DNA from: Bdellovibrio sp. KM01
Lineage (GTDB): Bacteria; Bdellovibrionota; Bdellovibrionia; Bdellovibrionales; Bdellovibrionaceae
NCBI RefSeq assembly: GCF_013752535.1
Contig: NZ_CP058348.1
Coordinates: forward strand, 2,542,001-2,606,000
DNA: 64,000 nucleotides
Reading direction: 5' to 3'
The notes under the pieces are model-generated. The model had not been told where the DNA came from and did not search any database. It was given only the letters and a program-made list of their open reading frames with translations. The position numbers and the translations under genes were made by a program. Positions 26,825 to 35,543 of this stretch are shown here, piece after piece (the first letter of the stretch is position 1; every line of letters starts with the position of its first letter).

Positions 26825-27592
26825 CTATTTGGAGTACGACTCGATCACTGCAAATGCCTGATCAAAACTAACGATGTTGCGTTCCTCATGAACCGAGATT
26901 ATTTTGGTATCAATCATGAGCTTTGTGAGATGTCTAAGATTCACCTTGTTTGCTTGTGGAACCGGTTGGAAAAAATAGTAATCTGTATCAAAGATATAAA
27001 CTTTGCCGTTGCTATCGATGAAAAACTGGAAGTCCCCGGCTACGACACCAAGATTTGCAAGCTCTTGTAAGCCTAAAGCTGCCTGCTTAACCGTGTCCGC
27101 TTTTCTTTTCATACCCCATCGTTTATACGGCCAATCACCCAAATTGTGATAAATCTCTCCCTTGATAACCTGAGATACGACGACTGGCTCACCTTTAACT
27201 TCGCTTACGCCAAAAAACTTTGGGCCAATACCTAAATCAGACAGCAGCTTCATGAAGTAAACTTCTTCGATGGGATAGCTGGGGCGGTTGAATCTTGGCG
27301 CTAGGCTTTTAGCAATGACCTCGACACCTGATATTTTACTTAAATATAAAAAATCAGGATGGTCCCCATAAGGCGTCAGGTTTTCTAATTTTACTGTCCC
27401 AAATTGTTTCAGTTCAGTGATCCAAGAAATCCCTTCAAGAACTTCCTGGGCCGATAAGGAGGAAAACACCTTTGAACACGACGGGCCAGCTTGGGCTATT
27501 GAGACGCTCCCCATAGCCACCACTACGACCGCAGCAAAACACTTTTTTAATGCCGATCGAAGACTATCGCCAGCAGCATGATCAAACTTCAT
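26825..27592 (-). CDS. Exported kinase-like protein
   Basis: 255 residues. After a signal region (about 18-36, ending SIAQA) the mature protein begins 'GPSCSKVFSSLSA'. The remainder follows a protein/aminoglycoside-kinase plan: a Lys in 'VEVIAKSLAP', a helix-C Glu in 'YPIEEVYFMKLL', a hinge 'EPVVVSQVIKGE', and a catalytic loop 'GVVAGDFQFFIDSNGKVYIF' followed by 'DTD'. The loop Asp is kept, but the usual HxD and distal Asn are altered, so activity is uncertain. It converges on the DUF2252-like gene. Confidence 0.6.
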   Translation of the reverse strand: MKFDHAAGDSLRSALKKCFAAVVVVAMGSVSIAQAGPSCSKVFSSLSAQEVLEGISWITELKQFGTVKLENLTPYGDHPDFLYLSKISGVEVIAKSLAPRFNRPSYPIEEVYFMKLLSDLGIGPKFFGVSEVKGEPVVVSQVIKGEIYHNLGDWPYKRWGMKRKADTVKQAALGLQELANLGVVAGDFQFFIDSNGKVYIFDTDYYFFQPVPQANKVNLRHLTKLMIDTKIISVHEERNIVSFDQAFAVIESYSK

Positions 27593-27630
27593 ATAGAACT
27601 CCTCACGTCATGAGAAAAAGTTGCGACGTT

Positions 27631-27930
27631 TTAGTCGAATACTTGGCGGCAAAGCTTGATCGTGCCGTTGGAGAAGCTCAACGCTAATGACTTCTTATAT
27701 TCACTGCCTTTTTGAATATTTAATTGATGCCTCAAAATATCGGGATGCGTGGCTGAATACGCCGACTTCACGGATAACGCTTCAACTTCCTGACGAAGAA
27801 ACGAATCCACCTGAGCCACTTGCTGAGAGTATTTTAACTGCAATTCCACGTGAGCCGGCAGGCTCTCGGCGTTCGCTTGTGTAACTAAAGGAAGTGCAAT
27901 GACGATAAGAATACTAAGAAGCTTATTCAC
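27631..27930 (-). CDS. Small secreted protein of unknown function
   Basis: 99 residues with a signal peptide (MNKLLSILIVIALPLVTQANA). The mature 78 residues are helical ('VELQLKYSQQVAQVDSFLRQ') with one cysteine close to the C-terminus. No family is recognised. It lies upstream of the kinase-like gene on the same strand, about 40 bp away, so they may be co-transcribed. Confidence 0.65.
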   Translation of the reverse strand: MNKLLSILIVIALPLVTQANAESLPAHVELQLKYSQQVAQVDSFLRQEVEALSVKSAYSATHPDILRHQLNIQKGSEYKKSLALSFSNGTIKLCRQVFD

Positions 27931-28030
27931 AGGAAAAACCCTCTCAAATGTTAATCAGTTCGAATATATTGCTTATAGAGCAAATGCCCGGCCAACGTTT
28001 GGAGGAATACTTTGGTCTTAGAACGAATAA

Positions 28031-28053
28031 GGGGTGTTTCTGTGAAACACCCC
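28031..28053 (-). terminator. Hairpin after folE
   Basis: GGGGTGTTTC-TGT-GAAACACCCC is a perfect 10-bp stem downstream of the minus-strand folE stop. The following sequence is only moderately T-rich (CTTATTCGTT). Confidence 0.65.
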
Positions 28054-28097
28054 TGTCAAAGTTACGCTAATTGTCAGTACGCCAAAACTAAATAGGA

Positions 28098-28820
28098 CTA
28101 CTTAAGACGGCAGTGATGAAGGAATTCTTCACGAGTCTCAGGCAACGTTTTAAAGTGCCCACGGACGTCAGAAGTCGCTGTTGTGCTGTGAGTATCTTCA
28201 ATACCTCTCATCATCACGCAGTAGTGTTTGGCGTTGATGTGAACCGCCACGTGATCCGTATCCAAAACATATTGCAAGCAATCGGCAATTTGTTTCGTCA
28301 AACGTTCTTGAACCTGAGGACGACGCGCAAAGTATTGTACGATGCGGTTGATTTTTGAAAGACCAATCACCTTTTTGTAAGGGATGTAAGCCACCGTCGC
28401 AAAACCATCGATTGGCAATAAGTGATGTTCGCAGAAAGACAGACATCCGATATTTTGCACCACGATCATTTGATCGTAGTTAATCTTGTTATCGATCACA
28501 GTCATCTTAGGGAATTTGTGAGGATCAAGACCACCGAAGACTTCGTTCACATACATCTTAGCCACACGCTTCGGCGTATCTGCCAAACTGTCGTCATTCA
28601 AATCCAAACCCAATACTTCCAGGATCTCGGTGAATTTCTCAGTGATTTTTTCGATTTTTTCTTCATTGCTAAGACCGTTATCGATCATTGGCGTTGGACG
28701 AACGTTTTCCAAAATATCTTTGGTGCTTAGGACATGTTCGATTTCAGAATCGACAACTTTTTTTAGACCCTTTTTGCCAGCACCCTGCTTAGTGATTTTT
28801 TTAGATTTTGCTTTACTCAC
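28098..28820 (-). CDS. folE: GTP cyclohydrolase I
   Basis: 240 residues. A Lys-rich N-terminal extension (about 1-55) precedes the conserved enzyme. 'VVQNIGCLSFCEHHLLPIDG' carries the zinc-binding Cys and catalytic His, and 'INAKHYCVMMRGIEDTHS' provides the second zinc Cys and the GTP-binding region. It converts GTP to 7,8-dihydroneopterin triphosphate, the first step of tetrahydrofolate (and pterin or queuosine) synthesis. The extension is longer than in E. coli FolE (222 residues in total). It stands alone. Confidence 0.95.
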   Translation of the reverse strand: MSKAKSKKITKQGAGKKGLKKVVDSEIEHVLSTKDILENVRPTPMIDNGLSNEEKIEKITEKFTEILEVLGLDLNDDSLADTPKRVAKMYVNEVFGGLDPHKFPKMTVIDNKINYDQMIVVQNIGCLSFCEHHLLPIDGFATVAYIPYKKVIGLSKINRIVQYFARRPQVQERLTKQIADCLQYVLDTDHVAVHINAKHYCVMMRGIEDTHSTTATSDVRGHFKTLPETREEFLHHCRLK

Positions 28821-28881
28821 GGTGGTTCCTATCTTGATGAAATTCTTATGCCCTAAAAGCGGTCCTCAAGGAAGGGAAAGG

Positions 28882-29556
28882 TTAGACACTTTGCAAATTT
28901 TGACTGATGAGCCACTGACGAATCTGCTCTTGCTCATGGTCAGAGGTATCGACGAAATGGACTCGGATTTCGCTATGGCTAACAGCGATGACTTTGGCCT
29001 GACAAAGGATGCCATCGATATCAGGAACCTCTACAGACAGCCTCTGGCCGGTTTTAAACTTCTCGCGAGCTTGGAATACAGCGATGCGCGCCCCGGTATA
29101 TGACAAATCCAGGGTTTTGCACTGATCCTTACCCCCCAAAACAACGGGAATCCCTACGTAATAGCGATGCGCCGTTTGCCCCAGCCAATGCTGGCGACGA
29201 TCCAAATCCGGGGCCCTGGCAAAATACAACCAGGCGATTCCGGCAACTACGATGGAGCTCACGATTTTAAAAGTAAAGGCCTCTGTCGCCAACGGTGGTT
29301 CCTGGAAAAACATCAGATGCGAAAGATTGATCGCGATAAAAAGAGCGCACAGAACCAGGCCCACTAACCACAGAAGCTTGTGACGAATCAAAAAGCTGAT
29401 GCCCGCCGCAAACACGACAAGCCAACCGATGATTTCAAGGGGCACAGTGGAGCCCGCGTGCATCGTGGTAAAATCCATGACTGGAATCACCATCAAAATA
29501 AATGCTGCTGGCACAATCACCCATGGACCGTGTGTTATTCCCACTGTTTTTCTCAT
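28882..29556 (-). CDS. Membrane protein with C-terminal PilZ domain
   Basis: 224 residues if started at the ATG at 29556; a longer frame to 29661 would overlap the divergent gene's start at 29637, so the shorter start is preferred, though its ribosome-binding site is weak. Four membrane helices occupy about 10-112. Residues 120-220 look like PilZ: a basic 'DRRQHW' stretch, 'AHRYYVGIPVVLGG', then 'TLDLSYTGARIAVF' with the DxSxxG motif. PilZ binds cyclic di-GMP, so this is a likely second-messenger-responsive membrane protein. Its output is unknown. Confidence 0.75.
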   Translation of the reverse strand: MRKTVGITHGPWVIVPAAFILMVIPVMDFTTMHAGSTVPLEIIGWLVVFAAGISFLIRHKLLWLVGLVLCALFIAINLSHLMFFQEPPLATEAFTFKIVSSIVVAGIAWLYFARAPDLDRRQHWLGQTAHRYYVGIPVVLGGKDQCKTLDLSYTGARIAVFQAREKFKTGQRLSVEVPDIDGILCQAKVIAVSHSEIRVHFVDTSDHEQEQIRQWLISQNLQSV

Positions 29557-29636
29557 ACAAAACTTATCGGCATCACGAATGTGAGAATACAGTTTTTTTG
29601 TTGCTTCCCCGCCTGTTCTAAATAGACTGTTTAACT

Positions 29637-30809
29637 GTGAGACATCTATTAAAAATACCATTTCTTATTGGCGCATTCTTAGTTTCAAAACAAGCCGTGG
29701 CCTATCCTGATTTTATCGGATACGGTTATTCCTCTTGCATTACCTGCCATTATAATGGCCTTGGTGGAGGAGCTTTGAATGATTACGGACGTGCGCTTTT
29801 TGCGACAGAAATCACCTCTCGCTCTGTGTTCCCAGCCTCTATGGATGAGGAAGCCATTGGTGAAAGCTCTGGTTTTTTAATCACGAAACCATTGCCTTGG
29901 TATTTCCGTCCCGGCATTAAATATCGTGGCCTTTATTTTCAACAAAATCCCAATGGTTCAAACGAAGTGAACAAATGGGTGAACATGCAGCGCGATTTCA
30001 ATTTGAATTTCTTCTTTGATAAAAAGCAGAACCTGGCGCTGATCACAACCGCTTCCTATGCTGATTTCGATATTCCTGAAACGACCATCGACAAATGGAC
30101 TATGTACGCAAAAGAATTCTATTTGCGCTACAAACAAAGCAACAACCTGTGGTGGTATGCCGGTCAAATGGATAAAGCCTATGGTATTCGCAACGTGGAT
30201 CACACGGCTGTAAATCGTTTCCCGACGACGGATGTGGGCTTAAATCAATACGGTCAAACTTTGGGAGTGACGGCACACTTCACTTACCCCACTTGGGATA
30301 TCGCTGTGAATCCGTTCTTTGGGAACGTATATACGGTGCCTGAGAAACGTCAAAAAGGTTTTTCCGTCGTGGGTGAATACCAAGTCTATGAAAAATTTAA
30401 AGTCGGTGGTTCCGTGTTAGCTTCAGAATCTGATGAAACTCGTTGGCGCTTAGCCGGTGCGACGGCTCGCTGGGGACTTTCCAAAGGAAGCTCCCTCTTG
30501 GCAGAGGCTGGTTTGAAAGAGCAAACTCGCAAAGGATCAAATTCAGATCCCGTGCTGGGCTCATATGCCTGGGTGCAATCGATGGTCGCTATCGCCCGCG
30601 GGTACAATATCCTAACGACGATTGAACAATCCCGCGATGACATTCAAAAGTCTTCGGCGGAAAACTTGAAATACAGTTTTGGCCTTTTGGCTTTTCCACT
30701 TCCCCGCACTGAATTCCGCCTGGGTCTTTCCAATGGAAAAACGAATTTGGATGGAACTGGTGTGGATGATTCCTGGGCTTTGCAAACGCAAGTGCATTTA
30801 TCTTATTAG
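29637..30809 (+). CDS. Outer-membrane-type protein with one CxxCH haem motif
   Basis: 390 residues from a GTG start. The signal peptide ends KQAVA, and the mature N-terminus immediately carries 'SSCITCHYNGLGGG', a single c-type haem attachment motif. The rest (about 70-390) is aromatic, alternating beta sequence ending 'LQTQVHLSY', typical of an outer-membrane barrel. A haem-bearing plug on a barrel suggests electron transfer or redox sensing at the outer membrane. It is followed by an eight-base gap and the next secreted protein gene, so the two form an operon. It is divergent from the PilZ protein gene. Confidence 0.8.
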   Translation: MRHLLKIPFLIGAFLVSKQAVAYPDFIGYGYSSCITCHYNGLGGGALNDYGRALFATEITSRSVFPASMDEEAIGESSGFLITKPLPWYFRPGIKYRGLYFQQNPNGSNEVNKWVNMQRDFNLNFFFDKKQNLALITTASYADFDIPETTIDKWTMYAKEFYLRYKQSNNLWWYAGQMDKAYGIRNVDHTAVNRFPTTDVGLNQYGQTLGVTAHFTYPTWDIAVNPFFGNVYTVPEKRQKGFSVVGEYQVYEKFKVGGSVLASESDETRWRLAGATARWGLSKGSSLLAEAGLKEQTRKGSNSDPVLGSYAWVQSMVAIARGYNILTTIEQSRDDIQKSSAENLKYSFGLLAFPLPRTEFRLGLSNGKTNLDGTGVDDSWALQTQVHLSY

Positions 30810-30817
30810 GAGCGCAA

Positions 30818-31585
30818 ATGGGTAAAATGAAATTTTCAATCTTGCTATGCCTGTTAATGACAAGTTCCTTTGCCAGCGCCCAACCACGTAAGGCAAATGC
30901 TAAAACTCGTGTTCCCGCGCAAACGACTCCCTCAGAAACACCTGCCGTGACTGAAGGCACGACGTCTTTTGAAGACAGCACTGAAGCGCCACCCGAAGAA
31001 CAGACTGCTATCAACCCCGACGCGGAAGCAGATCCCAATCAAGTTGGTGTAACCACGGCTCGTCCTCGGGGCATGCGCTTGCCGGCACAATCTGTCTCGT
31101 CCTGGGCTGCCGGCGTGACAACACTACAGTGGAACGAAATCCTTACGCTCTCTCAGCTGGGCACGACGACGAAATCCAATATGAACTTTAATGGCGTAGG
31201 TTTGGTTTTACAGAAAGAAACTTATTACCTGCAATGGGGTTGGAATGTCGGCGGGATGCTGGCTGCGGGACGAGCTAACAGCGGTCCTTTTGCTAACGAT
31301 GTGAAAATTGAACGCCAAGGCTTTACAATGATCGCCCTGACGCCGCGTATATTCTGGCGCCTGACGAACAGTGTGAATATTGGTGGGACTGCGATGATTT
31401 ACATCCGAAATATCGATCTTCCGACTGGCAATGGAGTCGAAATGACTGCGGGGCGAAAGAACAATGCGGGCTTTTTAGCTGATATGAATTTACGAATTTT
31501 TAAAACGTGGGATTTCTATCAAGCAATAGGCCCCATCAATGACGGAGCCTATCTTTGGAAAGTCGGCGTTAATTACCGCTTTTAG
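30818..31585 (+). CDS. Secreted barrel-like protein in operon with the haem-motif protein
   Basis: 255 residues with an AGGAG ribosome-binding site. A signal peptide (ending FASAQ) precedes a Thr/Pro/Glu-rich linker (about 25-85), followed by a beta-rich domain ('YYLQWGWNVGGMLAAGR', 'LTNSVNIGGTAMIYIRN') ending 'WKVGVNYRF', an outer-membrane-protein C-terminal signature. No family is recognised. It presumably partners the haem-motif barrel protein upstream. Confidence 0.72.
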   Translation: MGKMKFSILLCLLMTSSFASAQPRKANAKTRVPAQTTPSETPAVTEGTTSFEDSTEAPPEEQTAINPDAEADPNQVGVTTARPRGMRLPAQSVSSWAAGVTTLQWNEILTLSQLGTTTKSNMNFNGVGLVLQKETYYLQWGWNVGGMLAAGRANSGPFANDVKIERQGFTMIALTPRIFWRLTNSVNIGGTAMIYIRNIDLPTGNGVEMTAGRKNNAGFLADMNLRIFKTWDFYQAIGPINDGAYLWKVGVNYRF

Positions 31586-31587
31586 AA

Positions 31588-32103
31588 CTATTTTTTAGCT
31601 GCTGCTTTGGGTGCTGCCGCTGCGGCACCTACTGGCACTTCAACGTGAACTTTCACATCGTCTTCTGTTCCTACGCCCATGTAGTTAACATCTTTGATTC
31701 CGATTTCAGAAGCCTTCACAACGAATTCAGCTTTCAACAAGCCACCTTCAACTTTGTAAGTTCCTTCAACATTAACTGGCTTGTTTTTGATATTGATTGT
31801 GGCTTTACCTTTGCCACCTTTACCAGTCGCAGTCACCAAAGTTGCAGTTGGGTATTTATCTGTCTCAAGATATTTTTGAGTGTGCTTGTCACGAAGATCA
31901 ACGCCCGTTTTCAAACTCTTCATGTTAACAACGATATTCTGAGCTGACACTTGATCGCCTTTAACTTGGGCTGTTCCTTTGATTTGATTTGTTTTTGCCT
32001 TGAAATCCCCCATCGGATTCAAAGTCACATCAAACACGACAGACTGTGCAAACGCACTAGAAACACCCAAAGTCACCACTGCTGCTGCAATAACCAATTT
32101 CAT
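31588..32103 (-). CDS. YceI-family periplasmic protein
   Basis: 171 residues: signal peptide (ending SAFAQ) and a YceI-type lipocalin-like fold. Characteristic text includes 'DLRDKHTQKYLETDKYPTAT' and 'GTYKVEGGLLKAEFVVKASE'. Family members bind long isoprenoid or amide lipids in the periplasm. The tail is Ala/Lys-rich (PVGAAAAAPKAAAKK). It converges with the upstream gene only two bases away. Confidence 0.88.
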   Translation of the reverse strand: MKLVIAAAVVTLGVSSAFAQSVVFDVTLNPMGDFKAKTNQIKGTAQVKGDQVSAQNIVVNMKSLKTGVDLRDKHTQKYLETDKYPTATLVTATGKGGKGKATINIKNKPVNVEGTYKVEGGLLKAEFVVKASEIGIKDVNYMGVGTEDDVKVHVEVPVGAAAAAPKAAAKK

Positions 32104-32124
32104 TAATTTCTCCCATGGTTTTAT

Positions 32125-33132
32125 TTACTGAATGTTGGATATCCAATCATACACAGCTTGCAACTGAGTTGCACTCACTGTTGTACCATTGTCTGGCATA
32201 TTTTTTGTGCCACCACCCTGCGAGCCTTTCATTCTAAAATAAAGCGACGAACTTAAAGGTTGGCCTGCCTTAACAAAACCCCGGGTGATCATACTGGCTG
32301 CGGTCATATTTGAGAAATCTCCACGAGTCGAACCCGCCCCATGGCAACTTAAACAGGAGGAATCAATAACAGCTTTTGCAGCTGCCAATTTTGTATCCAC
32401 AGTCGAACCCGTCGAACCGCTGGAGTCGGCAAAAATAGCCGGGTCAAAGATCACCTGACTTACGGAATTTGTCGTACCAATTAAACGAGACAGAGAATTG
32501 AGTTGAGCATTATTGAGACGGTCATTAAAAAACATGTACTCATAAACCATCCCGCCAGTTGTACCAGCCACCAAAGTCTTGGTTACAAACGAAAACTCCT
32601 GCGGACTTCCCGTCTTAGTGATCGTCATCGTCTGCACAATCCCATTCACTAACAAAGAAAAGTCATCGGGCTGTGCACCAGCCCGCAAGGCAATGACCAT
32701 GCGAGTACCTGTTGACGGAAGATTCACTGTGGCTTGGGCACTGTTGCCCGCTGAAAAAATACGACTGACCGTGATCTTGCCACTCGCAACAGTGACCGAA
32801 GTTTCTTCAGCATTCGCACTTCCGGAATAAGCCGTAAAAATCTTACCCGTCATCGCGCGATCTGCAGCGAACACATAACTAAGCTTATCAGCACCCGTAT
32901 AGGCTTTATCGACTTTGCTGGGCTGACCTTGTTGATACCAACGCACCAAAGAACCACGAGATGGATCCGTCAGAATAGGAAGTTCCTGTGCATCCAGGTA
33001 ACTTTGACCACTGGCTAACGAAGCCGATTCAAGAATCGCCTGCTGCACCGTAAAGTCACTGCAATTTTGAAACGAAAAAACCATCAGCGGAAGTCCCAGA
33101 AGAGTCACCCATTTTAGTTTCCCGGTAATCAT
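32125..33132 (-). CDS. Haem-motif lipoprotein, last gene of the DUF1501 operon
   Basis: 335 residues from the ATG at 33132, which overlaps the stop of the upstream gene (ATGA) and has a GGGAG ribosome-binding site. Signal peptide with lipobox 'FSFQNC'. Residues 80-210 look like a concanavalin/LamG-type beta sandwich ('RMVIALRAGAQPDDFSLLVN', 'GGMVYEYMFFNDRLNNAQL'). The C-terminal 80 residues carry 'DSSCLSCHGAGSTRGDFSNM' (CxxCH) and 'NMPDNGTTVS', as in planctomycete-type cytochrome c domains. It is probably an envelope redox or carbohydrate-binding protein. Confidence 0.82.
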   Translation of the reverse strand: MITGKLKWVTLLGLPLMVFSFQNCSDFTVQQAILESASLASGQSYLDAQELPILTDPSRGSLVRWYQQGQPSKVDKAYTGADKLSYVFAADRAMTGKIFTAYSGSANAEETSVTVASGKITVSRIFSAGNSAQATVNLPSTGTRMVIALRAGAQPDDFSLLVNGIVQTMTITKTGSPQEFSFVTKTLVAGTTGGMVYEYMFFNDRLNNAQLNSLSRLIGTTNSVSQVIFDPAIFADSSGSTGSTVDTKLAAAKAVIDSSCLSCHGAGSTRGDFSNMTAASMITRGFVKAGQPLSSSLYFRMKGSQGGGTKNMPDNGTTVSATQLQAVYDWISNIQ

Positions 33133-33812
33133 AACTGCTCCCATCCGCTGGACTCACAAATCGCCAGAATCAAATACCTCCAGCGATCAACACCTGCAAT
33201 CGAAGGATTCTTTTCGTACATCATGCGATCTGAAGCCACAAGACCTTGAATCAATCCCGGGTCCGCATCATCGCCGCGATAAAACTGTCCGAATGCCAAT
33301 TCAATGGATGTTGCCGTCGGAGCCGAGCCCACGACACTGACTTTGCTGACGAAATTATTCACGAATGTATTATTCGACAGAACACTCTGACAGGCTTGGG
33401 ACTTAAATGCTGCGCGGAGAGTGTTTGTGCCCGTATTCATCGGCGCGAGAATCGTTCCATTGCAATCATTAACGCCGGTTTTGATATCACACGGATATCC
33501 AAATGCCGAAGTCTTGTTGGTAAACCATTGATTGGTGATGTTGGTTAAAGTTGTTTTCTCAGTCGCCGAGGAAGCAGACGTTAAAAATATATCGTTAAAT
33601 AAATTCGTCATATACACCCGGTTTACCAACAGCGGAGACTGCGTCGAGGCAGCTGCGACGGCATTACCCGGATGCTCAGAACCCATGCTGTAATCCAGGT
33701 CCCCTGACAAAGAGGAAAGCTCAAAGGGTTGAGCACAGTTTTGAAATGCCTGGGTGAGTACCAAACCGATCGTCAAACCTGCAACTGTAAGTGTGATACG
33801 TTTATTCATCAT
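33129..33812 (-). CDS. Lipoprotein of the DUF1501 operon
   Basis: 227 residues from the ATG at 33812 (AGGTGG just upstream; a second ATG follows directly). The signal ends with 'LTQAFQNC', the same FQNC lipobox as the next gene in the operon. The mature part is helical with scattered cysteines ('GYPCDIKTGVNDCNG', 'SQACQSVLSN', 'ILAICESSGWEQL'). No haem motif is present and no family is recognised. It is tightly coupled both upstream (7-bp gap) and downstream (4-bp overlap). Confidence 0.78.
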   Translation of the reverse strand: MMNKRITLTVAGLTIGLVLTQAFQNCAQPFELSSLSGDLDYSMGSEHPGNAVAAASTQSPLLVNRVYMTNLFNDIFLTSASSATEKTTLTNITNQWFTNKTSAFGYPCDIKTGVNDCNGTILAPMNTGTNTLRAAFKSQACQSVLSNNTFVNNFVSKVSVVGSAPTATSIELAFGQFYRGDDADPGLIQGLVASDRMMYEKNPSIAGVDRWRYLILAICESSGWEQL

Positions 33813-33818
33813 GGCCAC

Positions 33819-35543
33819 CTAGACAACCTTCGGCATCCCCACCAGGGATGTGATAATCCCCGTGGATTCGTTAAAGGAAATCATGGCAGGCGCTGTATTC
33901 TCCCACGGATTGGATTCAACCCGCATCAAGCGTGACAAAGTCGAAGTCGCAGAGGCCGTTGAGGGAACACCGCTTAAGTAGCCGCTGATCGCAGCGCCAT
34001 AACCATTGGTGCCATTCCCCGCGTTTTGACGTAAATTACCAATCACATAGGGACCATTTTTAATAGCTCCAGAAAATGCACTCGTCACCATGCAGGGATA
34101 GCCATGTCCTGAAGACTGACCACTCATTGCTGCATTTCGCGCAAATTCTGCAGAAACCTGAATCACGGATTCAGACCACATATTTGCACCCGTAGAAGCT
34201 CTGCGCACAGTTTGCAAGCGATCGCGCATTTCCAAAATGCCCGCTAAAATTCCCGAATAGAAATTATGAGTCAGCAACAACGCCGTATAGGCACCTGTGT
34301 TGCCGTCCATATCGGTATGGGAGAACGCCAGATTGCCCCCATTTACGAAAAGATTATTTACGTCATCGCCCGCGATATAACTTGTGCGAATGCGAACGTT
34401 ATTAAAGTTACTGGTTCCAACCGAAACCGAAGCCGTAAGTTCTTTCGTCAAGCAATACTCTGCCAATGCTAATTGCTGATAGAAATCGTTATAAGTAAGT
34501 GCCGCCGTCATTTCACGCATATCAAAATCTGGTGCCAGCGTGAAATTTCTTTGCAAATTAAAACCACCACTGTTTACGAAACCGAAAATACCAAACTGTC
34601 CAGCCGGACCTGCCAGTGATGACGGAGTGACAGGCGCTTCAGAGATACCATTGATCCCTGTCATACGAGCCGTCCCCTCCACCGCATTTTTATAACGATT
34701 CACAGCTGCATCCCAGAAACCATCGATATCGCTGATACCTTGTTTCATTTTCACAGATGCATTTTCAAGATTTTTGTTCAGTGTCTCCGCACCCAAACGG
34801 TTTGAACGAGCGTAGGCCTTTAAATAAGACATCGCATTTTCATAGGCATTTTTGTAAGCTTCTTTGCCTGCCGTGGTCGTTGCAATCGCTGAAGACTGCG
34901 CAAAGCCCGCCATCAACTCGCGCACATAGCCGGAGCCGACTTGAGTTCCTGCTTTATTATGCGAAGACGTAAATCCGACATTGTTATTGCCCGTCATCAC
35001 GCCAGCAAACAAGCGTTCAGAAGAGTCTGCCAATAAACCATTCAAACTTGGCAATCCCGACACCGGAACTTGCACCAGCAAGGCGTTGGTGTCATGACCA
35101 TCAAAGGCCGAACCAAAACCACGCATCACCATCATATTATTTAAAGCATCCGAAGCATTGCGATTCCCACCCTGGCCATTTTTAATCGGCAAAGAAAAGA
35201 TATGCGGCACATTCAGACCATTGTATTTAAAAGTTTTGTAGGCAAGACCTGCGACTTTGCCGCCACTGAAATTAAAAGCCGTCGAAACATAGGGATTCGT
35301 AACAATGTTATCGCCGTCATAAATTTTAACCCACTGGTCAAAGGAGTAACGCATCGGTCCTCCATTGATCCAGATGTTCAACAAAAATCTTGGATCTGAT
35401 TCACCCGTCAAGGCTTCAGCGCGGGCTTGTTGAATAAAGCCAGCACCAATTTTCATTGCTAGCGTTTCCAGAATAGAAGCTGATAAAACAGTTCCTCCCA
35501 GAATCATCCCCTGCTTTAAGAAATCACGACGATTTGAACTCAT
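33819..35543 (-). CDS. Tat-exported DUF1501-like protein
   Basis: 574 residues with a twin-arginine signal ('SSNRRDFLKQGMILGGTVLS'). The body resembles DUF1501 proteins: 'MVMRGFGSAFDGHDTNALLV' and 'GNLAFSHTDMDGNTGAYTAL' recall the conserved histidine/aspartate segments of this sulphatase/phosphatase-like fold. Such genes are usually paired with cytochrome-containing partners in Planctomycetes and other bacteria, as here. Tat export implies folding, perhaps with a metal, before secretion. Its start overlaps the upstream stop by four bases. Confidence 0.78.
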   Translation of the reverse strand: MSSNRRDFLKQGMILGGTVLSASILETLAMKIGAGFIQQARAEALTGESDPRFLLNIWINGGPMRYSFDQWVKIYDGDNIVTNPYVSTAFNFSGGKVAGLAYKTFKYNGLNVPHIFSLPIKNGQGGNRNASDALNNMMVMRGFGSAFDGHDTNALLVQVPVSGLPSLNGLLADSSERLFAGVMTGNNNVGFTSSHNKAGTQVGSGYVRELMAGFAQSSAIATTTAGKEAYKNAYENAMSYLKAYARSNRLGAETLNKNLENASVKMKQGISDIDGFWDAAVNRYKNAVEGTARMTGINGISEAPVTPSSLAGPAGQFGIFGFVNSGGFNLQRNFTLAPDFDMREMTAALTYNDFYQQLALAEYCLTKELTASVSVGTSNFNNVRIRTSYIAGDDVNNLFVNGGNLAFSHTDMDGNTGAYTALLLTHNFYSGILAGILEMRDRLQTVRRASTGANMWSESVIQVSAEFARNAAMSGQSSGHGYPCMVTSAFSGAIKNGPYVIGNLRQNAGNGTNGYGAAISGYLSGVPSTASATSTLSRLMRVESNPWENTAPAMISFNESTGIITSLVGMPKVV

